From: an uncultured Peptococcaceae bacterium
GTDB lineage: Bacteria; Bacillota; Limnochordia; Darwinibacteriales; Darwinibacteriaceae
NCBI GenBank assembly: GCA_937988745.1
Contig: CALKAR010000268.1
Coordinates: 1-7,279 of the forward strand
DNA length: 7,279 nucleotides
Direction of reading: 5' to 3'
Position numbers and translations under genes: made by a program. Of this stretch, positions 1 to 5,756 are shown one piece after another; positions within the stretch are counted from its first letter, which is position 1, and every line of letters starts with the position of its first letter. The notes under the pieces are model-generated. The model did no database searches. It saw nothing but the letters and a program-made list of their open reading frames with translations, and was not told the DNA's origin.

Positions 1-22
1 CAGAGAGGCCTCAAAAACAAAT

Positions 23-49
23 AAAAAAAGTGCCGCTTAGGCACTTTTT
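23..49 (-). terminator. Intrinsic terminator of the DUF4256 operon
   Basis: A perfect 10-bp stem (25-34 with 40-49, AAAAAGTGCC/GGCACTTTTT) closes a 5-nt loop. It begins 9 bp past the DUF4256 stop codon. On the minus strand the stem runs straight into seven T residues (29-23), the classic Rho-independent layout. The A-run on one side and T-run on the other mean it could also stop a plus-strand transcript entering from the right side of the stem's left arm, so it may be bidirectional. Confidence 0.9.
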
Positions 50-58
50 CGGTACGTG

Positions 59-598
59 TCAAACTCGCAGCTGCCCCCTAAGTCCACGGACACTGTAAAA
101 CGACTGAGCCCCATTGTGGTAGATAAATACATGGCCGTAGCGGCGATCTCCAAAAAGGGCGCCTCCCAACTTGCGGATGTCCTCGGGCGTCTTAAGCCAA
201 CTCGAGGTTTTTTGGTCAAATTCACCAAGAGTCTGGAGATGATGGTATTGTTCGGGAGTAAGCATCTCAATGCCCATCTCTGCAGCCATTTCCGAGGCGC
301 TGCCCTGAGGAAAGACCCCCTTTTTTTCCCTCTGCCGCCGGCCTTCACGATCATAGGTTACATTTCTGCGGCCAGCAGGAGTCTCAGGGGAGCAGTCGCA
401 GAAGATATACTCTCCTGTCTCTGGATCCTGACCAATAACATCAGGTTCTCCGCCAGTCCGCTCCATTTCCTGCAGTGAGCGCAGCTTCTCTGGATTAGCC
501 TCCAACCTTTCTTGAACCGCGCTCCAATCCAAACCATTATGACGCTGCATGTTGTCCTCAAAACGCTTCCGCAAGATTTCCAGTATTTCCTCAGACAC
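59..598 (-). CDS. DUF4256 family protein
   Basis: A 179-residue soluble protein of the DUF4256 family, whose function is unknown. Family-typical stretches are the N-terminal helix with KRFEDNMQRH (11-20), the block MERTGGEPDV (45-54), the TGEYIFCDCS segment (61-70), TSSWLKTP (131-138), and the C-terminal GGALFGDRRYGHVFIYHNGA (145-164). No signal peptide or membrane segment is visible. The frame stays open upstream to 829, but that extension overlaps the preceding DUF1801 gene and does not resemble the family. I therefore place the start at GTG 598-596, which has a GGGAGG ribosome site 7 nt upstream. It is the last gene of a minus-strand unit with the DUF1801 and deaminase genes and is followed directly by a terminator. 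Family assignment is from recalled sequence pattern, and the molecular role is unknown. Confidence 0.88.
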   Translation of the reverse strand: MSEEILEILRKRFEDNMQRHNGLDWSAVQERLEANPEKLRSLQEMERTGGEPDVIGQDPETGEYIFCDCSPETPAGRRNVTYDREGRRQREKKGVFPQGSASEMAAEMGIEMLTPEQYHHLQTLGEFDQKTSSWLKTPEDIRKLGGALFGDRRYGHVFIYHNGAQSFYSVRGLRGQLRV

Positions 599-605
599 TG
601 GCAGT

Positions 606-611
606 CCTCCC
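606..611 (-). promoter_or_regulatory. Ribosome binding site fixing the GTG start of DUF4256
   Basis: GGGAGG on the minus strand lies 7 nt before GTG 598-596. It decides the start against the much longer open frame, and it explains why the gene need not overlap its upstream neighbour. Confidence 0.75.
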
Positions 612-674
612 TTCGAGTATGAAATCAAATCAGCACGAGGTATCGCCGCCACTTCTCCAACGATCGATAACAGC

Positions 675-1007
675 TTAAATAAACTGCTCCAAACCTGTAT
701 TGGAAAGCTCAACAGATTTTCTGACTCGAATACAACCCTTCCCGGTATTAAATCCCTCGAGTAAGGTACTACTATTTTCGATCTTCTCGATGTCTCCCAC
801 GTATAGGCTGACATATGACTTCTGGGCATTTAAGCCGAACAGCCCCTCATCGCCAATATCATAACTCAGCATTTTGTACTTGATACTTTCTTCTAATTCA
901 GGACCATGTTCGAGAATCATCCGCCTGATCTCTAATAGCTTGTCTCTTCTCCAGTCATTGTCAAGCATTGATAGATACTCTTCGGGAGTCTTAGCATCGT
1001 ACTGCAT
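675..1007 (-). CDS. DUF1801 domain-containing protein (first copy)
   Basis: A 110-residue protein with the DUF1801 (YdhG-like) layout: an N-terminal helical part (PEEYLSMLDNDWRRDKLLEIR, from residue 8), the GPELEESIKYKM segment (35-46) typical of the family, a beta-rich middle (SYVSLYVGD, 64-72) and the late glycine-lysine turn FNTGKGCIRV (86-95). The family folds as a small alpha/beta domain, and its members are often annotated only as iron-chaperone-like or unknown, so no reaction can be assigned. ATG 1007 follows a GGGGG ribosome site. The deaminase gene ends 10 bp upstream and the DUF4256 gene starts 76 bp downstream on the same strand, so co-transcription is likely. No export signal is seen. 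A second, quite different DUF1801 gene lies at 5175-5540. Confidence 0.82.
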   Translation of the reverse strand: MQYDAKTPEEYLSMLDNDWRRDKLLEIRRMILEHGPELEESIKYKMLSYDIGDEGLFGLNAQKSYVSLYVGDIEKIENSSTLLEGFNTGKGCIRVRKSVELSNTGLEQFI

Positions 1008-1017
1008 ATTGATCCCC

Positions 1018-1500
1018 CTAACGCCTTCTCATGTAGAACTGGCGATGCAGTTCACGCACTTCTTCAGCAAGCTCTAAAACTGGTCCATCAACAACTGCAT
1101 CGCGGATAACCTCATGGATAGGCAGATTTCTCACCCTCGATGGAGGTACTCCCAACTCACGGAGCCACTCCACCAGCTGCTCTGATGAACTTGCATACAC
1201 GATACGTCCCAAGCCTACCCAACCGTGGGCGGCAGCACACATGGGACAGTGCTCACCAGAAGTATAAACTGTTGCCTTGCTGCGTTCTTCAGGAGTCAGA
1301 TTGGCTGCTGCCCAGCGAGCTAGGTTAAATTCAGGATGCTGAGTATGGTCACCGCCAGCCACACGGTTATGATCTTCCGCGAGAACCTCTCCATCAGCTG
1401 AGACTAGAACTGAACCGAAAGGCTCGTCACCCTTCTCTAAAGCAATCCGCGCCAGTTCAACGCAGCGGCGCAAGTGCTTCATATCAATCTCGGTAATCAT
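1018..1500 (-). CDS. Nucleoside/nucleobase deaminase (CDA-fold, zinc dependent)
   Basis: A 160-residue cytidine-deaminase-fold enzyme, predicted to be a cytosolic zinc hydrolase removing an amino group from a free base or nucleoside (guanine-deaminase or TadA-like branch). Visible features are DEPFGSVLV (25-33), the zinc and proton-shuttle motif H55-P56-E57 where most relatives have HAE, and the second zinc motif C85-P-M-C88, preceded by His (EHCPMC) instead of the common Pro. WVGLGRIVYA (94-103) is the strand-helix unit after the zinc site. Length matches stand-alone nucleoside deaminases. ATG 1500 has an AGGAGGG site 5 nt upstream. It leads the minus-strand unit with DUF1801 and DUF4256. 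The substrate cannot be read from sequence; the motif variants suggest a subfamily distinct from classical TadA and cytosine deaminase. Confidence 0.88.
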   Translation of the reverse strand: MITEIDMKHLRRCVELARIALEKGDEPFGSVLVSADGEVLAEDHNRVAGGDHTQHPEFNLARWAAANLTPEERSKATVYTSGEHCPMCAAAHGWVGLGRIVYASSSEQLVEWLRELGVPPSRVRNLPIHEVIRDAVVDGPVLELAEEVRELHRQFYMRRR

Positions 1501-1630
1501 ACCAACCCTCCTAAATAGGAACAGGTTCTGAGTGTCATTATCAACAACATTCTTTGCTTAGAGTTTCTTTCCTTCCTGTGAACGTCTTCACCTGAAACGA
1601 CACGCGGTTATCCAAAAAGCCTTATCTGAA
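1501..1630. other. Intergenic gap between DUF2200 and deaminase genes
   Basis: This 130-bp gap holds the deaminase ribosome site at its left end and a small inverted repeat, GTGAA-CGTC-TTCAC (1578-1591). No T-tract follows the repeat on either strand, so it is not a typical terminator. It could be an operator or chance. I found no convincing -35/-10 pair for the deaminase unit, so whether DUF2200 and the deaminase share a transcript is open. Confidence 0.4.
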
Positions 1631-1981
1631 CTAATTCCGTAGAATCTTTTCCATAGATTTTCCCTTGGCGAGTTCGTCTATAAGTTTGTCCAGCCAGCGA
1701 ATCTTCTGCATAAGCGGATCTTCGATTTCCTCTACACGAATTCCGCACACCACGCCGGTAATTTTGATGGCGTTGGGGTTCATCTGCGGAGCTTCATCGA
1801 AAAAAGTCTCGTAATCCACATTCTTATCAAGCTGCTCCTGCAAACCAGCTTCATCATATCCCGTCAGCCAGTAAATTATCTGATCAACCTCGTCTTTAGT
1901 GCGTCCTTTACGCTCAGCCTTCTTGACCAAGAGTGGATAAACTTTAGAGAAAGCCATTTTGAATACGCGTTCATTACTCAT
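1631..1981 (-). CDS. DUF2200 family protein
   Basis: A 116-residue soluble protein recognisable as DUF2200, a small bacterial family without an assigned function. The family's pattern is seen across the whole length: RVFKMAFSKVYPLLVKKAE near the N-terminus (5-23), IYWLTGYD (36-43), a central VDYETFFDEAP (55-65), and the conserved C-terminal segment ITGVVCGIRVEEIEDP (74-89) followed by a basic helix that includes LDKLIDELAKGKSM (97-110). Length equals the usual size of the family. ATG 1981 has an AAGGAG site about 10 nt upstream. It is divergent from the GIY-YIG-like gene across a 126-bp gap, and upstream of the deaminase unit on the same strand. No membrane segment or signal peptide is seen. 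Confidence 0.87.
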   Translation of the reverse strand: MSNERVFKMAFSKVYPLLVKKAERKGRTKDEVDQIIYWLTGYDEAGLQEQLDKNVDYETFFDEAPQMNPNAIKITGVVCGIRVEEIEDPLMQKIRWLDKLIDELAKGKSMEKILRN

Positions 1982-2107
1982 CAGATATAAATCTCCTTTG
2001 CTATCTATTTGTAATTAAGGCAGCAAGTGAAACACAAGTTCAAAGTCTACGAAGCGTGGATACCGTTTGTGGACCTCTTGGTTCATAATAGAGTCGAGGT
2101 GAACATC
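1982..2107. promoter_or_regulatory. Divergent intergenic region with putative promoters
   Basis: Minus-strand DUF2200 and plus-strand GIY-YIG-like genes diverge here, so promoters in both directions are expected. On the plus strand CATAAT (2084-2089) matches the -10 consensus at five of six bases, but no good -35 lies at the right spacing and the leader would be very short. On the minus strand the AT-rich TAATTAC segment near 2012-2018 is a weak -10 candidate. The location is inferred mainly from gene layout. Confidence 0.3.
2096..2101 (+). promoter_or_regulatory. Ribosome binding site fixing ATG 2108
   Basis: GAGGTG sits 6 nt before ATG 2108. The frame is open further upstream to a GTG at 2027, but that site has only a weak AAGG element and would add 27 residues unlike the rest of the family. 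ATG 2108 is therefore preferred. Confidence 0.7.
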
Positions 2108-2452
2108 ATGGATCCAAAACGAAAAAAAGAGCTGCTGGCGGCGTACAAAGCCAGACGGCCCGAAATGGGCATAATTTCATTCCGGTGTAAAGAGACAGGT
2201 GACGTGTTTCTTGACATGTCCCGGGACACCAGAGTCAGCTTCAACAGCACGAGAATGAAGCTGTCAGCTAATATGCATCCGAACAAGCAGCTGCAAAAAC
2301 TCTGGAACGAGTACGGTCCTGATTCCTTTGAGCTTACTGTTGTTGAGGTCTTGAAGTATAAGGACCCCAGCGATGACCATACAGACAAACTTGAGGCCAT
2401 GATGGACAGGCATCTCGCTGCAAATCCACAGGCAAAGAGGGTTTGGCGATGA
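2108..2452 (+). CDS. GIY-YIG-like small protein, signature tyrosines missing
   Basis: A 114-residue basic protein resembling the Bacillota group annotated as GIY-YIG nuclease family. The layout is: helix KRKKELLAAYKARRPEMG (4-21), a strand GIISFRCKETG (21-31) in place of GIY, VFLDMS (33-38) in place of YIG, helix region with FNSTRMKLS (45-53), HPNKQLQKLWNEYGPDSF (57-74), then FELTVVEVL (74-82) with a candidate metal-binding Glu80, and an acidic-to-basic tail. Both signature tyrosines are absent (GII, FLD), so nuclease activity is doubtful; a DNA-binding or structural role is possible. The stop codon overlaps the start of the AAA-VWA gene (ATGA, 2449-2452), which implies translational coupling and a linked job. 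Fold assignment rests on recalled family pattern. Confidence 0.7.
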   Translation: MDPKRKKELLAAYKARRPEMGIISFRCKETGDVFLDMSRDTRVSFNSTRMKLSANMHPNKQLQKLWNEYGPDSFELTVVEVLKYKDPSDDHTDKLEAMMDRHLAANPQAKRVWR

Positions 2453-4485
2453 GGCGCACTTGTGTTCTATCACCCTACAGAGAGTTAACCGACGAAGAAC
2501 TGGCACTTGTCTGGAAAAAGCCGCCTTCACATATTGAGAGCGAAGCAGAGAGGCGCATTACTCGGGAAATCATAGAGAATTGGCACCGCGGCGAGATGAA
2601 AATCAGCACTATTCTATTAGAAGGTGATGCTGGTTCAGGGAAAACACAGCTTGCCAAGGCTTTGTCGGCCAATTTCAACCTGCCGTATACCAAGGTGACG
2701 TGCTTTGCGGATATGGATAAGTCTGATATACTCGGTTCTATTCTACCGGTTTTGTCTGAGGACCAAGCAGGTACAGTGCAGTACAAGTATTACCCATCAG
2801 AAATTGTCAGAGCCTACGAAAATGGTTGGCTGCTGGAAATTCAGGAACCAACGGTTATTCGCGACGCGGCCGTATTGATGGCTCTCAACTCCGTATTAGA
2901 ACCGGATGGGAGCCTCAACTTGCCCACCCGCATTGCCCGCCGCCATCCTGATTTTATTGCCGTTATTACTACCAACCGCGGCTACCAAGGCAATCGTCCC
3001 TTGAATGAAGCTCTGCGGGATCGCGTGCAACACGCCGAAAAACTCGATCTGCCTCCCAAAGAAGTCATGATGCAGAGGGCTGCTGCCAAGACCGGCTGTC
3101 ATGAGGAAGAAATACTTTCTCCCCTAGCCGATACCGTTATTCTGCTGGACAATACAGCCAAGGCTAATGCCATCAAAGGCGCCGCCGGAATGCGTTCCTA
3201 CATCTTCTGGGTTGATGCTGTTGCTCGAGGCATACCAGTGAAAATAAGCCTCTATCATAAGGTGCTCTACAAGATCACAACCGATCCCCAAGAACTCGCC
3301 ATCTTGGAACAAGCGCTGGCTGACTCCGGCTTAAAGGAGTACCTTGAAGAACTTAATGGTGTGGTCTCACGTCCCCGAATAAGCGCTAATTCAGAAGTTA
3401 TGGAACTTCACATTTCTGACGATGGCAGCTTGTCCACAGACGAGGCAGGCGATAATAGTGAAAATGCAGTTCGCCTGAGGAAATCTCCTGACAGCGAGGG
3501 ACACTCGGATACAAGTAGTGCTGAAATCGGCACTGAAGCAAGCAGCGATAATGCCGAAAATGGCGTCCCATTCTACCATGACCTAGACAGATCCAAAGTA
3601 AGCGAACTAGAAAAACGGGAATTTCGCAGACAACTCAATGCTGAAGCCAGACAGAGCGTCCAGGGAAGTCTGCATGAGGATATCAAGCTGATCGTGCACC
3701 GACCCGAAGTAACTGACAAGCATCGGGAAGAATACCACAAAATAGCTTCTGAATTAATGCCAGTTATTCGCGAACTGATCCGCAAAACAAATCCGCTGCT
3801 TGAACATGACGTTTCCAATGAATTCGCCAAGGCTCAGCTGCACGGCACAAAATTCTGCGCAGAACGGCTTGCGACCATGGACTTTAGGGTGTTTGCTAGA
3901 AAACTGCCGCCTACAGAAGAACCTTCACTCGCCGTTGCCCTGCGCATCGACGAATCGGCCTCGATGTCAGCCTTTGGGCGCTTAGATTCAGCAAAAAAAG
4001 CCGCAGTCGCCCTATATGAATTCTGTGCGGGATGCGGCATCCCCATCTTGATTTATGGTGATACAGCGGATCGCTCTAAGTTAGAACAGATGTCCCTTTA
4101 TTCCTACGTAGATTTTGAAAGCAACGATCCAGATGACAAATACTCGCTGATGAATATTCAGGCCCGCAGCAACAACCGCGATGGTATGGCGCTGCGCATC
4201 ATTTCGGATCGGCTGCTCAAAGCCCCACAGGATACCAAGTTGGTGATCAGCATCAGCGATGGGCAGCCCAAGGCGATGCCCAATTACACTGGCAAGCTTG
4301 CAGCGGATGATATGAAAAAGACGCTTCAGGAGTACAGGCGGAAAGGCATTCAGTTTCTCGCTGCTGCAATTGGTCAAGATAAGGAAGCCATCCGCGAGCT
4401 ATACGGGGCAGAAAACACCCTGGACATTACCGATCTGAGGCAGCTTCCTTCTAGGCTGGTCCAAATCATAGCAAGACTGATCTGA
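2449..4485 (+). CDS. Fused MoxR-type AAA+ ATPase and VWA-domain protein
   Basis: A 678-residue cytosolic protein with two modules. The N-terminal AAA+ domain (about 15-275) has Walker A GDAGSGKT (59-66), a Walker B position reading LLEIQEP (128-134) with Gln132 instead of Asp before Glu133, sensor-1 TTN (174-176) and arginine-finger candidates in LRDR (189-192). An acidic Ser/Glu/Asp linker (about 320-380) leads to a CobT/NorD-like region and a VWA domain (about 490-678) with MIDAS motif DESAS (501-505) and SISDGQP (601-607). Relatives with the two modules on separate genes (CobS/CobT, NorQ/NorD, CbbQ/CbbO) use ATP to remodel or metallate a partner enzyme; such a role is inferred here. The start is ATG 2449, overlapping the upstream stop, with GAGGG 7 nt before it; TTG 2443 is an alternative. 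No membrane segments. The substrate is unknown. Confidence 0.9.
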   Translation: MRRTCVLSPYRELTDEELALVWKKPPSHIESEAERRITREIIENWHRGEMKISTILLEGDAGSGKTQLAKALSANFNLPYTKVTCFADMDKSDILGSILPVLSEDQAGTVQYKYYPSEIVRAYENGWLLEIQEPTVIRDAAVLMALNSVLEPDGSLNLPTRIARRHPDFIAVITTNRGYQGNRPLNEALRDRVQHAEKLDLPPKEVMMQRAAAKTGCHEEEILSPLADTVILLDNTAKANAIKGAAGMRSYIFWVDAVARGIPVKISLYHKVLYKITTDPQELAILEQALADSGLKEYLEELNGVVSRPRISANSEVMELHISDDGSLSTDEAGDNSENAVRLRKSPDSEGHSDTSSAEIGTEASSDNAENGVPFYHDLDRSKVSELEKREFRRQLNAEARQSVQGSLHEDIKLIVHRPEVTDKHREEYHKIASELMPVIRELIRKTNPLLEHDVSNEFAKAQLHGTKFCAERLATMDFRVFARKLPPTEEPSLAVALRIDESASMSAFGRLDSAKKAAVALYEFCAGCGIPILIYGDTADRSKLEQMSLYSYVDFESNDPDDKYSLMNIQARSNNRDGMALRIISDRLLKAPQDTKLVISISDGQPKAMPNYTGKLAADDMKKTLQEYRRKGIQFLAAAIGQDKEAIRELYGAENTLDITDLRQLPSRLVQIIARLI

Positions 4486-4487
4486 TA

Positions 4488-4496
4488 TGTTATACT
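4488..4496 (+). promoter_or_regulatory. Putative extended -10 promoter for the XRE gene
   Basis: TGTTATACT is an extended -10 element (TG, one base, TATACT with five of six consensus bases), located just after the ATPase stop codon. A start near 4503 would leave a short leader containing GGAGGTG. No good -35 is present, which extended -10 promoters can tolerate. It would let the regulator be made apart from the ATPase. Confidence 0.4.
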
Positions 4497-4518
4497 AGGA
4501 GGAAATGGAGGTGGAGAC

Positions 4519-5112
4519 ATGGACTGTGTGAAGGTCGGCAGGCTGATAGCAAAACTCCGAAAAGAACAAGGTCTCACCCAGAAGAACATCGCTGATGCGC
4601 TGGGTATTCAAAGCAAGACCGTTTCCAAGTGGGAATGTGGTTTAGGCTGTCCCGATTTATCTCTCTGGCCCGACCTATCGACCATTCTCGGAGTGGACAT
4701 GCAGCAGCTCATGGAAGGCGAAATCACGCCCAACAAGCCTGATCCTGGCAATATTGCTAAGATACGGTTTTACGTCTGCCCTTCTTGTGGAAACATCCTA
4801 GTCAGCACAGGAAGTGCCTCCATCTTCTGCTGCGGAAGAAAGCTAGATCCGGTCTCACCTATTGAGACACAAGAGTTCCCCAAGATCACTATCGAAGAAA
4901 TGGATGTTGATTACTATATCACGGTAGACCATCCGATGACCAAGGAGCATTATTTGGCGTTCGCTGCGCTTGTAAAGAGCGATCGAGTGTATCTGCACCG
5001 ATTGTATCCCGAGCAGAGCCCAAGTTTTCGCTTCCCCATGATCTCCGGCGGTAAGCTTTACGTCTACAGCACTAAGCATGGGCTTTTAGCTTACTCAAAC
5101 AGTCTGCCATAA
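4519..5112 (+). CDS. XRE regulator with desulforedoxin/SOR-like domain
   Basis: A 197-residue predicted transcription factor. Residues 3-66 form a Cro/CI-type helix-turn-helix (LRKEQGLTQKNIADALGIQS, 13-32, then KTVSKWE). A metal site like desulforedoxin follows, with C87-P-S-C90 and C104-C105. The C-terminal part resembles the superoxide reductase (desulfoferrodoxin) catalytic domain: H138-P-M-T-K-E-H144 keeps the His spacing of the SOR iron site, and STKHGLL (184-190) lines up with the CNxHG ligand loop. The SOR cysteine is Ser184, and the first SOR histidine appears to be replaced near 120-122, so catalysis is unlikely and metal or redox sensing more likely. ATG 4519 has GGAGGTG 5 nt upstream. 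It lies 33 bp after the AAA-VWA gene and may regulate that operon; this is inference. Confidence 0.85.
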   Translation: MDCVKVGRLIAKLRKEQGLTQKNIADALGIQSKTVSKWECGLGCPDLSLWPDLSTILGVDMQQLMEGEITPNKPDPGNIAKIRFYVCPSCGNILVSTGSASIFCCGRKLDPVSPIETQEFPKITIEEMDVDYYITVDHPMTKEHYLAFAALVKSDRVYLHRLYPEQSPSFRFPMISGGKLYVYSTKHGLLAYSNSLP

Positions 5113-5174
5113 GCCCCTTTTTACTTGCTTTCAAAGAAGTAAACATCACCTACGTATCATCCGGATATTCGGTC
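5113..5174. other. Convergent gene gap with weak AT-rich inverted repeat
   Basis: The XRE and second DUF1801 genes end towards each other here. A 7-bp inverted repeat, TTTACTT/AAGTAAA (5120-5143, 10-nt loop), is present but lacks a GC-rich stem and a following T-tract, so it is at best a weak bidirectional terminator. Confidence 0.25.
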
Positions 5175-5540
5175 CTAGGGTATGCCTTGAACGAGCCACT
5201 TCGCAATGATATCCACGATGACAGTCTCGTTCTGCTCGAGTTCCCTCATACTCCGAAGTGTTAAGACTGCCCTGTCATTTGACTTCCAATCCAGCAAGGC
5301 ACACTTCACCTTTGCACCACGATGAAAGATAACCTGGACGTTCCTAGGAGGATAGATCTTCAGAGTGATCCGATCTTCACCACTGAGGCTGTAGTTGGGC
5401 CCATTCCACTTAATACCCTCCGTTAGCCTCGAGTCTGTACTCAAGATAATTCTTCGAAGTGTCTCAATCACATCTCTGTGAGGATGGTGCACCTCATCAA
5501 GAAAGGCCGTCACTTCAGGTTTTACGATGGGCTTGTCCAT
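5175..5540 (-). CDS. DUF1801 domain-containing protein (second copy)
   Basis: A 121-residue protein with the DUF1801 pattern: VTAFLDEVHHPHRDVIETLR (10-29), the family hallmark SRLTEGIKWNGPNYSL (37-52), a beta-rich centre DRITLKIYPPRNVQVIFHRG (56-75) and a C-terminal helix ending IIAKWLVQG (111-119). The GIKWNGPNY block is closer to the usual family form (IKWG.P.Y) than the KYKMLSY of the copy at 675-1007, and the two share little beyond the fold. ATG 5540 is preceded by GAGGTG at 5-6 nt. It is convergent with the XRE gene and separated by a 264-bp gap from the RidA gene upstream, so it is probably transcribed alone. No enzymatic function is established for this family. Confidence 0.85.
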   Translation of the reverse strand: MDKPIVKPEVTAFLDEVHHPHRDVIETLRRIILSTDSRLTEGIKWNGPNYSLSGEDRITLKIYPPRNVQVIFHRGAKVKCALLDWKSNDRAVLTLRSMRELEQNETVIVDIIAKWLVQGIP

Positions 5541-5565
5541 AGCATCACCTCTTCATCCTATTTTG

Positions 5566-5591
5566 AGGGCCGATGTCCAAGCCCTTTTTTT
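5566..5591 (+). terminator. Possible plus-strand intrinsic terminator
   Basis: AGGGC (5566-5570) pairs with GCCCT (5581-5585) across a 10-nt loop, followed by seven T residues (5585-5591). The stem is short, and no plus-strand gene ends just upstream; it would act on antisense transcription leaving the DUF1801 gene. Confidence 0.3.
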
Positions 5592-5644
5592 GGTTAGTAT
5601 GGATAGAATTCACATATAGAATACGGAGGTGTAATCTGTATCGA

Positions 5645-5667
5645 ATCGGGATAAAAAGAATCCCGAT
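5645..5667. repeat. 8-bp perfect inverted repeat
   Basis: ATCGGGAT (5645-5652) and ATCCCGAT (5660-5667) are separated by seven A/G-rich bases. Neither strand shows a T-tract after it, so a terminator is unlikely. It could form an RNA stem-loop or bind a dimeric protein. Confidence 0.55.
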
Positions 5668-5704
5668 CAGCAGCCATGCGTTCCCATACTACCATTTATA
5701 CAAT

Positions 5705-5756
5705 ACCGGTCTGCCGCCAAAAAAGGAATTGAGATAGATCTTGGCAGCAGACCGGT
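5705..5756. repeat. Long inverted repeat, 16-bp arms
   Basis: The left arm (5705-5720, starting ACCGGTCTGC) and right arm (5741-5756, ending GCAGACCGGT) match at 15 of 16 bases around a 20-nt loop. It lies about 50 bp after the RidA stop. No T-tract follows on either strand. It may be a transcript-stabilising stem-loop, a weak RidA terminator, or a miniature element remnant. Confidence 0.65.

Noticed and set aside
599..829. N-terminal extension of the DUF4256 frame, up to ATG 829
   Set aside because: It overlaps the end of the DUF1801 gene, lacks family resemblance, and a good ribosome site precedes GTG 598.
2027..2107. Longer start (GTG 2027) for the GIY-YIG-like gene
   Set aside because: It has only a weak ribosome site and the extra residues do not fit the family; GAGGTG before ATG 2108 is clearly better.
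2083..2786. Minus-strand open frames opposite the GIY-YIG-like and ATPase genes
   Set aside because: They are antisense shadows of well-supported genes, without ribosome sites or recognisable domains.
5120..5143. Terminator between the convergent XRE and DUF1801 genes
   Set aside because: The stem is AT-rich and short, and no T-tract follows on either strand; kept only as a weak inverted repeat.
5636..5740. Possible short plus-strand reading frame of about 33 codons after GGAGGTG
   Set aside because: It would need a CTG start, runs through both inverted repeats, and its translation shows no recognisable pattern.
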